Part shown: piece after piece, positions 27,057 to 35,721 of the stretch
Numbering within the stretch: the stretch's first letter is position 1
Layout: each line of letters starts with the position of its first letter
NCBI GenBank assembly: GCA_942491535.1
Contig: CALOBV010000012.1
Coordinates: forward strand, 62,001 to 126,000
Origin: JAUVKT01 sp942491535
GTDB lineage: Bacteria > Bacteroidota > Bacteroidia > Bacteroidales > VadinHA17
Direction of reading: 5' to 3'
Length of the DNA stretch: 64,000 nt
Position numbers and translations under genes: made by a program
The notes under the pieces: model-generated
What the model saw: only the letters and a program-made list of their open reading frames with translations
The model's database searches: none
What the model was told of the DNA's origin: nothing

Positions 27057-27407
27057 TCAGATAAGTTTATTTGTAGCTGTGTCGGGGAATACCAGATGTG
27101 GCTTAAAGGTTTTTGCCTCTTCAATATCAAGCATGGCATATGCAATTACAATTACTACATCACCAACAGCAACTTTTCGTGCAGCGGGGCCGTTAAGGCA
27201 AAGGTCACCAGATCCTCTCTTTCCTTTAATTACATAGGTTTCAAGACGCTCGCCGTTGTTGATATTTACTACCTGTACTTTTTCGTTCTCAATAATGTTG
27301 GCTGCATCCATAAGATCCTCATCTATGGTAATACTTCCAACGTATTGAAGGTTTGCCTCGGTAACGGAGGCCTTGTGAATTTTCGATTTTACTACTTCAA
27401 TCCACAT
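27057..27407 (-). CDS. panD: Aspartate 1-decarboxylase
   Basis: A 116-residue pyruvoyl enzyme that makes beta-alanine from aspartate for pantothenate. The self-cleavage site Gly-Ser is in YVGSITID (Gly23-Ser24), generating the pyruvoyl group at the serine. KSKIHKASVTEANL and GERLETYVIKGKRGSGDLCLNGPAAR are typical. It follows panC by 33 bp, so both precursors of pantothenate synthesis are encoded together. Length is normal. Confidence 0.97.
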   Translation of the reverse strand: MWIEVVKSKIHKASVTEANLQYVGSITIDEDLMDAANIIENEKVQVVNINNGERLETYVIKGKRGSGDLCLNGPAARKVAVGDVVIVIAYAMLDIEEAKTFKPHLVFPDTATNKLI

Positions 27408-27440
27408 GAGATAGTTGTATAATAGTTTTACCCTGCAAAG

Positions 27441-28313
27441 TTAATCAACTTTTAGAAACTGGAAACAAAACTCAATATTATCGATTAGCCTTATTTCGCC
27501 CGCAAAAACAGCAATACAACCAAAATATCGTAGCTTGGGATCCAGGCTTGATGAAGCTGACACTCTTTTAAGAGACACATTATCAACGATTTCGAAGTAC
27601 TCTGTCTTGAAGTTACCTGTTTTGTTAATCTCTGAAATAATCTTTTTTTCTGTTAAAGGGATCTCTGCCTGTTGTGATATATTATTATACAAGGACAGTG
27701 TCGAATGGATAATTTTTGCTTTTTCCCTGATATCAGCCGGCAGTCTTTCATTGCGTGAGCTCATTGCCAGGCCATTTGGTTCTCTCAATATATGGCATTC
27801 TATTATATCGATATTAAGCCTAAGCTTCTCGACCATCTTCTTTATTATGGTAAGTTGCTGGAAGTCCTTCTGTCCGAAATAGGCTTTATTTGGTCTGACT
27901 GCCTCAAATAAGAGTTTTACAACCCTTACCACACCCTGGAAATGCCCTGGCCTGTGCTTTCCTTCCATCACTCTGTCAATCCCTTCCAGGTCGAGATCGA
28001 ACTCCTTCTCACGGCTGTAAAGATCTTCATATCCCGGTATAAACAATATGTCTTTCTCTTGCATTATATCTTCAAGCAATGCAATGTCTTTCCCGATATC
28101 CCTTGGATATTTTTCCAGGTCTGCGGGGTCGTTGAACTGAGTTGGATTTACAAAGATGCTTACAACACAGGTGTCGTTCTCCTGGCATGATCTTCTTATC
28201 AGGGATAGATGTCCTTCGTGAAGCGCTCCCATAGTAGGAACAAAGCCCAGGGTGCCGATGCTTTCCTGTTTGAGATGTAATTGAAGGTCGTTAACCGTTT
28301 CAAGTATTTTCAT
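27441..28313 (-). CDS. panC: Pantothenate synthetase
   Basis: A 290-residue ligase that joins pantoate and beta-alanine with ATP. Visible motifs are FVPTMGALHEGHLSLIRR (HIGH-like), VVSIFVNPTQFNDPADLEKYPR, GKHRPGHFQGVVRVV, NKAYFGQKDFQQL and GLAMSSRNERL. It is the first gene of panC-panD-ybhN and diverges from the GT5 gene at 28484. Confidence 0.97.
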   Translation of the reverse strand: MKILETVNDLQLHLKQESIGTLGFVPTMGALHEGHLSLIRRSCQENDTCVVSIFVNPTQFNDPADLEKYPRDIGKDIALLEDIMQEKDILFIPGYEDLYSREKEFDLDLEGIDRVMEGKHRPGHFQGVVRVVKLLFEAVRPNKAYFGQKDFQQLTIIKKMVEKLRLNIDIIECHILREPNGLAMSSRNERLPADIREKAKIIHSTLSLYNNISQQAEIPLTEKKIISEINKTGNFKTEYFEIVDNVSLKRVSASSSLDPKLRYFGCIAVFAGEIRLIDNIEFCFQFLKVD

Positions 28314-28440
28314 TAAAAATATTTAATCAAATAACAGGGCAAAGATATTAATATGCCCGACACCTTGTTTAATCAAAAATATATTTATAAAAACAAAACT
28401 CTCTAACTACTATATATTTAACTAAGTAAAGAATTTTTGC

Positions 28441-28448
28441 TATCTTTG
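28441..28448 (+). promoter_or_regulatory. -7 box TATCTTTG before the GT5 gene
   Basis: TATCTTTG matches TAnnTTTG and is followed by CATTCTG, 36 bp before the ATG at 28484. A -33 TTG at the usual spacing is not evident. Confidence 0.5.
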
Positions 28449-28483
28449 CATTCTGTTAGAACTAAGGCATATCTAGTAGTAAG

Positions 28484-29290
28484 ATGGATAACAAAAAGGT
28501 ACTATTTGTTTCACAGGAGATAACCCCATATTTAAGCGAGACGGAGATTTCAAGAATCAGTCGCTTTTTACCACAGGGGATCCAGGAGAGGGGAAAAGAG
28601 ATCAGAACGTTTATGCCCAGATATGGCGTAATAAACGAGAGGAGAAACCAGTTACATGAGGTTATTCGTCTCTCCGGGATGAATCTGATTATTGATGACA
28701 CCGACCATCCTCTGATAATTAAAGTCGCTTCAATTCAGGCTGCACGCATGCAGGTCTATTTCATTGATAATGAAGATTATTTTAACCGCAAACACGTTAT
28801 AAAGGATGCAAAGGGTGTTGAATTTGCAGATAATGATGAAAGGGCAATATTCTTTTCAAGAGGGGTTATCGAGACGGTTAAAAAGTTAAGGTGGTCGCCT
28901 AATATTGTGCATTTGCATGGATGGATGTCTGCTCTTATTCCTATTTATCTAAGAAAATTGTACTATGACGATCCGATGTTTGCTGACCTCAAAATAGTTT
29001 ATTCTTTATATAATAATGAATTCAATAATCCGTTTAGAGATACGTTCTCAGACAAATTGATGGCCGACGGAATTGACAAGAAAGACATCAAGCATGTCGA
29101 GAAAGCAGATTTTGTTAATCTCACAAAACTTGCTTTAGATAATGCTGATGGCATAATTCTTGGAAGCAAGGAGATTAACAGTGATGTTGAGAAATATTTA
29201 AAGAGCCTTGATAAGCCGGTTTTAGGCTACCAGGGAGAAGAGGATTATGTTGATGCATATAATGAATTTTATGACAAGCTTTTACAATAG
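28484..29290 (+). CDS. Glycogen/starch synthase N-terminal (GT5) domain protein
   Basis: A 268-residue protein corresponding only to the N-terminal half of a GT5 glycogen synthase. It begins KKVLFVSQEITPYLSETEIS and contains FMPRYGVINERR, IVHLHGWMSALIPIYL and IVYSLYNNEFN. The C-terminal Rossmann domain that binds ADP-glucose is missing, and the usual KxGGL loop near the N-terminus is not recognisable (ETEISRISRFLPQG instead). A short version beside panC and a DUF4270 lipoprotein is, as I recall, common in Bacteroidales, so this is probably the native form rather than a truncation. Whether it is catalytic is doubtful. It overlaps the DUF4270 gene. Confidence 0.85.
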   Translation: MDNKKVLFVSQEITPYLSETEISRISRFLPQGIQERGKEIRTFMPRYGVINERRNQLHEVIRLSGMNLIIDDTDHPLIIKVASIQAARMQVYFIDNEDYFNRKHVIKDAKGVEFADNDERAIFFSRGVIETVKKLRWSPNIVHLHGWMSALIPIYLRKLYYDDPMFADLKIVYSLYNNEFNNPFRDTFSDKLMADGIDKKDIKHVEKADFVNLTKLALDNADGIILGSKEINSDVEKYLKSLDKPVLGYQGEEDYVDAYNEFYDKLLQ

Positions 29291-30611
29291 GGATAGAGAG
29301 GCGAAGAGGGGGCTATTATCCATCATCAAGACATTTTACGGTCTATTTTATTTCCTTCCATTTTTGGGCTTATTATTATTTTCCGGTTGTGAGGAAGACC
29401 CCTCCCAGATTGGAGGTGAGATACTTCTTCTGTCAGACCTGAGCACCGTTGCTTCTATCGACACGATAAGTGTTAATACATACACATCTTTTTTTAATAA
29501 GATTAAGACTTACTATATCGATGAAGATGGTAATACAAATAAACCATCAACTTATTATCTGGGATGTGATTACAGTCCGTATTTTGGATTGACAGAGGCA
29601 GGATTTGTATCACAACTCTGGTTGGGAAGTGAGTGGCCAACAGACCATCTTACTCTCGATTCTATGATACTCAGGCTTCAGATCTCTTCAATTGAAGGAA
29701 GCCTTCCTGTAAACCAGATAGTTAATATCTACGAGATAGATAAATTTTTGTCACCCGACTCGACTTATTATATTAATGATAATGTGCCTGTAAAGCAATT
29801 ACTGGGATCATTTAGCTTCGTGGGTGTGACTGCGGGTGATACTGTGTTATCACTTAAAATGCCATTGTCATTTGTTAATGAGTTAATGAGGGATACCAGC
29901 CAGCTCTTTCTTGCTGATCTTCCACCTGACTTCAGAGATTATTTTTACGGACTGTATTTTGAATACCCGCAGACAGAGAACTACCATATGGTGAAGGTGA
30001 ATCTTAACGCAGGCTATTCAGGCTTGAATTTATATTACACCGATACAGCTGATGCAAGCAGAGCATATAGTTTTCTGTTTAACACCAAGACTGTTAGTTA
30101 TAATGTGTTTGATCATGATTTTGATGCGGCTGAGTCAGGCAAAGAGATTCATTATATAAACGAGGAAATACAGGATACCGTTTCATATATTCAGAGTTAT
30201 AACGGTGTGTTTACAACCCTCAGGATGAATGGACTTGAGTCACTGAAAGACAGTCTTCCTGTGGCAATCAACAAGGCAAGATTGTATCTTCCTGCATATT
30301 CAGATGATACCGATTTCCCTGAGGATAATTTCCCCACCCGTTTGCTTGCCAGGTATGTCGATGAGGAAGGCGACAGGTATATTACCAGAGACTACCTGAT
30401 TGATCCCACCTTTGCAGATGGTCAGTACTATGATTTCGAAAATAACTATGTAATAAATATTACTGCATTTGTACAGGACTATCTCGACGGATTAATTACC
30501 GAGCCTGAGCTCGAGATAATATTCAGTGCATACGAAGGGAATCATCTTATTTTATGGGGCCTGGGTAGTGATAACCCACCAAGACTCGAGCTAGTTTATA
30601 CCAGAAGGTAG
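29271..30611 (+). CDS. DUF4270 lipoprotein
   Basis: About 446 residues. The lipobox is FLGLLLFSGC, followed by EEDPSQIGGEILLLSD, which matches the usual DUF4270 beginning (C..DPS.IG). ATG at 29271 gives a basic n-region before the hydrophobic stretch; an earlier ATG at 29247 is possible. It overlaps the end of the GT5 gene by about 20 bp. Members are Bacteroidota outer-membrane lipoproteins of unknown function with beta-rich bodies. A repeat region begins 9 bp after the stop. Confidence 0.88.
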   Translation: MTSFYNRDREAKRGLLSIIKTFYGLFYFLPFLGLLLFSGCEEDPSQIGGEILLLSDLSTVASIDTISVNTYTSFFNKIKTYYIDEDGNTNKPSTYYLGCDYSPYFGLTEAGFVSQLWLGSEWPTDHLTLDSMILRLQISSIEGSLPVNQIVNIYEIDKFLSPDSTYYINDNVPVKQLLGSFSFVGVTAGDTVLSLKMPLSFVNELMRDTSQLFLADLPPDFRDYFYGLYFEYPQTENYHMVKVNLNAGYSGLNLYYTDTADASRAYSFLFNTKTVSYNVFDHDFDAAESGKEIHYINEEIQDTVSYIQSYNGVFTTLRMNGLESLKDSLPVAINKARLYLPAYSDDTDFPEDNFPTRLLARYVDEEGDRYITRDYLIDPTFADGQYYDFENNYVINITAFVQDYLDGLITEPELEIIFSAYEGNHLILWGLGSDNPPRLELVYTRR

Positions 30612-30619
30612 TTAGGGGG

Positions 30620-30775
30620 TGCGTGGCATGAGGTTCGGGGTACGAGGTGTAAGGGCAAAGGGCAAAGGGCAAAGAGCAAAGGGCTAAACTACTCAAACCA
30701 CTTCAAACTACTTAAACTACTTAAACTACTCAAACTACTTCAACCCAGTTTCAACCTTTTCAACCCAGTTTCAAC
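30620..30775. repeat. Composite heptamer, nonamer and decamer array
   Basis: Ten heptamers run from 30620 to 30689 (TGCGTGG, CATGAGG, TTCGGGG, TACGAGG, TGTAAGG, GCAAAGG twice, GCAAAGA, GCAAAGG, GCTAAAC). CTACTTAAA-like 9-10-bp units follow to about 30742. CAACCCAGTTTCAACC units fill 30741-30775 and include the TGA stop of rfbB (30771-30773) on the minus strand. The region fills the convergent gap between DUF4270 and rfbB. Confidence 0.9.
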
Positions 30776-31826
30776 CCCTCTTCCTATACTGTTCCTGGTA
30801 ATATTTTTCGTAGTCGCCGGATAGAACATTATTGAGCCAATCTTCGTTCGACAGGTACCAATCTACAGTTAAGGCAAGACCCGATTCGAAATTATGAAGC
30901 GGTTTCCATTTCAGTTCTTTTTCGATCTTGGAAGAGTCGATGGCATATCTCATATCATGGCCGGCACGGTCTTTAACAAAGGTCAGCAATTTCTTACTTT
31001 CGCCTTCCTTACGACCTAATCTATCATCCATAATCGAACAGAGGGCATTCAAAAGACTGATATTTGTCCACTCATTATTCCCTCCTATATTATATGTCTC
31101 CCCCTGCTTTCCTTTATGGAAAACCATATCGATGGCCGAGGCATGGTCTTCTACATAAAGCCAGTCTCTGATATTTTCGCCCTTGCCGTAAACCGGAACA
31201 TCCTTCCTGTTTTTGATATTATTAATGGCCAGCGGGATTAGTTTCTCAGGGAACTGGTTTGGTCCGTAATTATTTGAGCAGTTAGATATTACAACAGGTA
31301 GGCCATAGGTGTTGCTGTAGGCTCTTACCATATGATCGGAGCTGGCCTTGGAAGCAGAATATGGACTCTTGGGATCATATGATGTGGACTCAGTAAAGAG
31401 TCCTTTATCACCAAGAGAGCCATATACCTCGTCGGTAGATATATGATAAAACAGCTTATTATTATAATCCGGCCACATCTTCCTGCAACAGTTAAGGAGG
31501 TTTACAGTACCGATAATATTTGTAAATACAAATTCATCGGGTGAAGTAATCGACCTGTCAACGTGCGATTCGGCCGCAAGATGAATAATAGCATCGAAGC
31601 GGTATTTTTCAAACAGCTCTTCCAGCTTGTCTTTTTCGACAATATCAATTTTCTCAAACCTGTAATTAGGGCTATCTTCTATATCTTTCAGGTTATTCAG
31701 GTTACCGGCATAGCTTAGTTTGTCTGCATTAACAATGAGGTAGTCGGGATAGTTTTTTACAAACCGCCTTATCACGTGCGAACCAATAAATCCAGCTCCT
31801 CCGGTTATTAAGACTGTTTTTTTCAT
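30771..31826 (-). CDS. rfbB: dTDP-glucose 4,6-dehydratase
   Basis: A 351-residue extended SDR enzyme making dTDP-4-keto-6-deoxyglucose. It shows the NAD motif GGAGFIGSH, the family signature HLAAESHVDRSI, the catalytic STDEVYGSLG and YSASKASSDH, then NCSNNYGPNQFPEKLIP and NIRDWLYVEDH. Other rhamnose-pathway genes (rfbA, rfbC, rfbD) are not in the window. It overlaps galE by 1 bp (start 31826). Its final Gly and stop codon fall in a repeated GGGGTTGAAAC unit. Confidence 0.96.
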   Translation of the reverse strand: MKKTVLITGGAGFIGSHVIRRFVKNYPDYLIVNADKLSYAGNLNNLKDIEDSPNYRFEKIDIVEKDKLEELFEKYRFDAIIHLAAESHVDRSITSPDEFVFTNIIGTVNLLNCCRKMWPDYNNKLFYHISTDEVYGSLGDKGLFTESTSYDPKSPYSASKASSDHMVRAYSNTYGLPVVISNCSNNYGPNQFPEKLIPLAINNIKNRKDVPVYGKGENIRDWLYVEDHASAIDMVFHKGKQGETYNIGGNNEWTNISLLNALCSIMDDRLGRKEGESKKLLTFVKDRAGHDMRYAIDSSKIEKELKWKPLHNFESGLALTVDWYLSNEDWLNNVLSGDYEKYYQEQYRKRG

Positions 31827-32860
31827 TATTCAGCTTTTTTTATTCTGTAGTGTTTTTCCCATTCCCATGCTGATTTCATGGCATCATCGAGAGAGAGCTC
31901 TGTCTTCCATCCAAGCTCCATGTTTGCATAGGAGGGATCTGCCCAGATCTGTTCAATATCGCCTTCTCTTCTGTCGGCAACCATGTAATTTAGCTTTTTA
32001 GCTGATACTCTTTCAAATGAACTGATTGCTTCAAAGACAGAAACCCCTTTGCCTGTGCCCAGGTTAAAAATCTCATAACCCGAAGTCATTTTATTTGCAA
32101 GCAGTCGTTGTACTGCCTTTACATGTGCCCTGGCCAGGTCGACTACATGGAGATAGTCTCTGATACATGATCCGTCGGGTGTATTATAATCATCACCAAA
32201 TACCTTTAGCTGGTCTCTTATTCCTATTCCTGTCTGTGTAATAAAGGGCACAAGATTATCGGGTACTCCTGCGGGCAGTTCGCCTATCAGGGCCGAAGAG
32301 TGAGCTCCAATTGGGTTAAAGTACCTGAGCGAAATGCCACTTAAATTTTCGGAGGCAGAGATAGCGTCCCTGAGAATGCTCTCACCCACCTGCTTGGTGT
32401 ATCCATATGGTGAAGCAGCTTCTTTAATGGGCGATTGTTCGTTTACCGGTAGCTTGTCGGGCTGACCATATACAGTGCAGGATGAAGAGAATACCATTGA
32501 ATCTATCGAAAACTCTCTCATTACCTCCAGCATATTGAGCAGGGAGAGAATATTATTACGATAATATTCGAGGGGCTTATTAACAGATTCACTTACAGAT
32601 TTAAAGGCCGCAAAATGAATGACAGCCTTTATGTTTCCCTGTTTTTTTATAAAGGATGATAGTGCCTCCTTATTGCATAGATCGATCTTTTCAAAGCAGG
32701 GCCTGGTACCTGTAATCGCCTCTATTCCATCGAGAACACTTAATTCTGAATTGTGCAGACTATCGATAATAATAACTTCAAAGCCCTCGTTTTGAAGTTC
32801 GACGGCTGTATGGGAACCAATATATCCGGTCCCCCCGCTTACCAGTATTTTTTCAGTCAT
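31826..32860 (-). CDS. galE: UDP-glucose 4-epimerase
   Basis: A 344-residue SDR epimerase interconverting UDP-glucose and UDP-galactose (or the N-acetyl forms). It has VSGGTGYIGSHTAVEL, VIHFAAFKSVSESVNKPLEY, SSSCTVYG, YGYTKQVGE and RYFNPIGAHSSALIGE, with CIRDYLHVVDLARAH. It sits between rfbB and the wbpA-like gene in a run of six sugar-nucleotide genes. Substrate preference between Glc and GlcNAc cannot be decided. Confidence 0.95.
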   Translation of the reverse strand: MTEKILVSGGTGYIGSHTAVELQNEGFEVIIIDSLHNSELSVLDGIEAITGTRPCFEKIDLCNKEALSSFIKKQGNIKAVIHFAAFKSVSESVNKPLEYYRNNILSLLNMLEVMREFSIDSMVFSSSCTVYGQPDKLPVNEQSPIKEAASPYGYTKQVGESILRDAISASENLSGISLRYFNPIGAHSSALIGELPAGVPDNLVPFITQTGIGIRDQLKVFGDDYNTPDGSCIRDYLHVVDLARAHVKAVQRLLANKMTSGYEIFNLGTGKGVSVFEAISSFERVSAKKLNYMVADRREGDIEQIWADPSYANMELGWKTELSLDDAMKSAWEWEKHYRIKKAE

Positions 32861-32867
32861 ATTATTA

Positions 32868-34157
32868 TTACAGGCTCCAGTAGGAGTATGTCTTGATTTT
32901 TTCTTTAAGGGCTCCCTTAATATCGACTACAATACCTTTCTTGTCGAGTACGGTTGAGAAGAATTCATCATCCAGGTTGGCATACTCATCATGGTTAACA
33001 GCCACTATTGCTGCATCGTATATGCCTTTTGGCTTCTTCTCGAGTACGATGCCATATTCATGGTTAACTTCCCCGGCATCGGCCCTGGGATCTACAACAT
33101 CTACCAGTACACCGAAATCGAGTAATTCATCAACCACATCCATCACCTTGGAGTTTCTTATATCCGAAACATTCTCCTTAAAGGTGATACCCATTATCAA
33201 TACTCTTGCCCCTTTAGGGCTTTTTGATGAAGATATTATTTTCTTAACTAATTGCTTGCCCACATACCTGCCCATGCTGTCGTTGATAAACCTGCCTGAG
33301 TCGATCATCTGTGGATGGTAGCCCAGTTCTTTTGCTTTGTAAGAGAGGTAGTAGGGGTCGACACCGATACAATGCCCTCCTACCAGTCCGGGGAAAAATT
33401 TCAGAAAATTCCACTTTGTACCGGCTGCTTCGAGCACCTCATAGGTATTTATCCCCATCTTGTTGAAGATGATAGAGAGCTCATTCATAAATGCAATATT
33501 TATATCGCGCTGGGTATTTTCAATAATTTTCGATGCCTCTGCAACTTTTATAGAGCTTGCCCTGTGTACGCCGGCCCCAATAATAAGTTCATAGGTACGG
33601 GCTATATTTTCGGCCGCTTCATCATCGCAGCCACTTGTAACTTTTACAATAGAGCTAAGAGTATTAACCTTATCTCCGGGGTTTATTCTTTCCGGGCTAA
33701 ATCCAACCTTGAAATCAACTCCATATTTAAGCGAAGAGAACTTTTCAAGTACCGGCACACAGTCTTCCTCGGTACATCCCGGGTAAACAGTTGATTCATA
33801 CACTACATAATCACCCTTCTTCAGAATCTTTCCTACTGCCTGTGATGCTGCCAGTATTGGAGTAAGATCGGGCAGGTTATGTTTGTCGGTAGGTGTTGGT
33901 ACTGCAATAATATGAAATGAGGCGCTTTTCAGATCATCTATTCTGGATGTATAGACTATATCAGAATTTAAGAAATCTTCAGCCAGAAGCTCATTACTCG
34001 GGTCTATACCTTTCTTCATCAATTCAACCCTGTCGGCTTTAATATCATATCCAATTACACTTAATTTTTTTGCAAAAGCAAGAGCAATAGGCAGGCCAAC
34101 ATATCCTAGTCCTATTACCGAAATCTTTGTCTCTCTGTTAAGTAGTTTTTCGTACAT
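32868..34157 (-). CDS. wbpA: UDP-N-acetylglucosamine 6-dehydrogenase (WbpA/TviB type)
   Basis: A 429-residue nucleotide-sugar dehydrogenase. The NAD domain begins VIGLGYVGLPIALAFA; the catalytic cysteine is in LVGGHCIGVDPYYLSYKA; PTPTDKHNLPDL, YESTVYPGCTEE and GFSPERINPGDK are typical of the UDP-GlcNAc/TviB group rather than UDP-glucose dehydrogenase. It would oxidise UDP-GlcNAc to UDP-GlcNAcA, the first step of the WbpA-B-E-D pathway, whose other enzymes follow directly (wbpB 4 bp upstream in transcript order, then wbpD and wbpE). The assignment is strengthened by this context. Confidence 0.9.
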   Translation of the reverse strand: MYEKLLNRETKISVIGLGYVGLPIALAFAKKLSVIGYDIKADRVELMKKGIDPSNELLAEDFLNSDIVYTSRIDDLKSASFHIIAVPTPTDKHNLPDLTPILAASQAVGKILKKGDYVVYESTVYPGCTEEDCVPVLEKFSSLKYGVDFKVGFSPERINPGDKVNTLSSIVKVTSGCDDEAAENIARTYELIIGAGVHRASSIKVAEASKIIENTQRDINIAFMNELSIIFNKMGINTYEVLEAAGTKWNFLKFFPGLVGGHCIGVDPYYLSYKAKELGYHPQMIDSGRFINDSMGRYVGKQLVKKIISSSKSPKGARVLIMGITFKENVSDIRNSKVMDVVDELLDFGVLVDVVDPRADAGEVNHEYGIVLEKKPKGIYDAAIVAVNHDEYANLDDEFFSTVLDKKGIVVDIKGALKEKIKTYSYWSL

Positions 34158-34161
34158 ATGT

Positions 34162-35121
34162 TTATTTTAATAATTTGATAATCATGGGATGTATTTCACC
34201 CCTGGAAGGTGTGGGTTCGCTATTCCTGATAGCATGTGCAATTTCTACCGATCTTCGTGCTTCTTCGAGACTAAATCCTCTTCCTTCAAGTATCTCCTGG
34301 TAGGTCTGCTTATGCAGGTCTGTGAAGCCCCCGCTAAACTCAATTTTATTACCCTCTATAGTTATAGACCTGTAAGTTCTTTGTCCTGATTCTTTTATTT
34401 CTTTTGGCAGGTCGTCAGTATCAAGACTAAGAAACCATCTTACCCTGGCCTTTTCGAGTTCAAGATATCCGGCTGCTTTATCAGCCTGGTTAATATGAAC
34501 AGTTTGTGTCTTTACCTTACCGAAGATCCAGGTAAGCATATCAAAAAAATGTATTCCAATATTTGTAGCTACGCCTCCTGATTTTTGTATATCACCCTTC
34601 CACGAAAAACGATACCAGTTTCCCCTGCCCGTTATATAACTCAGGTCAATATCGTGCACCTTATCTGCCGGCTCGTTTTCGACCTTTTTCTTAAGTTCAA
34701 TAATCGATGGATGTAATCTAAGCTGCAGTACTGTGTTTACCTTCTGACCGGTTTCTTTTTCAATTTCCTGGAGAGCATCTATGTTCCAGGGGTTCAACAC
34801 AATAGGCTTTTCGCATATGGCATCGGCTTTATGACGCAGGGCAAACCTGATATGAGAATCGTGGAGAAAGTTAGGAGAGCAGATCGAAACATAATCTATC
34901 TTTATATTATTCCTCTTTAACTTCTCAAAGTGCCTGTCGAAGCGTTCAAACTCTACAAAGAAATCACTCTCGGGGAAGTAACTGTCTATAATTCCGACAC
35001 TGTCGAAGGGATCAAGGCTGGCCAGGAGCCTGTTGCCTGTTTCTTTGATGGCTGCAAGATGTCTTACTGCTATATATCCTGCCACTCCAATAAGGCCGAA
35101 ATTTTTAGGTCTGGTTTCCAT
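34162..35121 (-). CDS. wbpB: WbpB-type UDP-GlcNAcA 3-dehydrogenase
   Basis: A 319-residue Gfo/Idh/MocA oxidoreductase. The N-terminus KNFGLIGVAGYIAVRHLAAI and the segment DSVGIIDSYFPESDFFVEFE follow WbpB/WlbA closely, and the family CEKP motif is in ADAICEKPIVLNP. WbpB oxidises C3 of UDP-GlcNAcA, recycling its NAD with 2-oxoglutarate. It lies between wbpD and wbpA. The C-terminus (SEPTPSRGEIHP) is complete. Confidence 0.92.
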   Translation of the reverse strand: METRPKNFGLIGVAGYIAVRHLAAIKETGNRLLASLDPFDSVGIIDSYFPESDFFVEFERFDRHFEKLKRNNIKIDYVSICSPNFLHDSHIRFALRHKADAICEKPIVLNPWNIDALQEIEKETGQKVNTVLQLRLHPSIIELKKKVENEPADKVHDIDLSYITGRGNWYRFSWKGDIQKSGGVATNIGIHFFDMLTWIFGKVKTQTVHINQADKAAGYLELEKARVRWFLSLDTDDLPKEIKESGQRTYRSITIEGNKIEFSGGFTDLHKQTYQEILEGRGFSLEEARRSVEIAHAIRNSEPTPSRGEIHPMIIKLLK

Positions 35122-35144
35122 TAGCCAGTAGATTTTGGGTAAAA

Positions 35145-35720
35145 TTAGTTAATAATTTTTGAAACCCTATTGACTGAAAGTTTATATTTCTCCCTGCTTT
35201 CAGGACATTCGGCAATGCCATTTTTATCAAATTCGAGCCTGTGACCATATTCACTCATCCAGCCTGCATGACGAGCGGGGTTGCCAAGTACCAGGGAATA
35301 GGGCACGACTTCCTTTGTTACAACGGCCCCTGCTCCAATAAAGGAGAAGGACCCTATGTTGTTGCCACAAATAATTGTTGCATTGGCGCCAATTGAAGCT
35401 CCTTTGCCCACTATTGTTTTTACATACTGATCTTTTCTGACCACAGCGCTCCTGGGATTAACGATATTTGTAAATACCATTGAAGGTCCCAAAAAGACAT
35501 CATCTTCGCATATAACACCTGTATATAAAGAAACATTATTCTGAACTTTCACATTATTGCCAAGTATCACCCCTGGCGACACCACAACATTCTGGCCGAT
35601 ATTGCAATTCTCGCCTATGACAGAATCGCTCATGATATGAGAGAAATGCCATATTTTCGTTCCGGGGCCTATTATACATCCCCGGTCTATTACTGCCGAT
35701 TCGTGTGCAAAGTAATCCAT
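35145..35720 (-). CDS. wbpD: WbpD-type UDP-sugar N-acetyltransferase
   Basis: A 191-residue left-handed beta-helix acetyltransferase of hexapeptide repeats (VIGENCNIGQNVVVSPGVIL, IICGNNIGSFSFIGAGAVV). PGTKIWHFSHIMSDSVIG with its catalytic-type histidine and the VVTKEVVPYSLVLGNPAR end fit WbpD/WlbB, which acetylates the 3-amino group of UDP-GlcNAc(3NH2)A. The ATG at 35720 is 1 bp beyond the wbpE stop; an upstream in-frame start at 35735 would overlap wbpE. The tight join suggests translational coupling. Confidence 0.92.
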   Translation of the reverse strand: MDYFAHESAVIDRGCIIGPGTKIWHFSHIMSDSVIGENCNIGQNVVVSPGVILGNNVKVQNNVSLYTGVICEDDVFLGPSMVFTNIVNPRSAVVRKDQYVKTIVGKGASIGANATIICGNNIGSFSFIGAGAVVTKEVVPYSLVLGNPARHAGWMSEYGHRLEFDKNGIAECPESREKYKLSVNRVSKIIN

Positions 35721-35721
35721 T

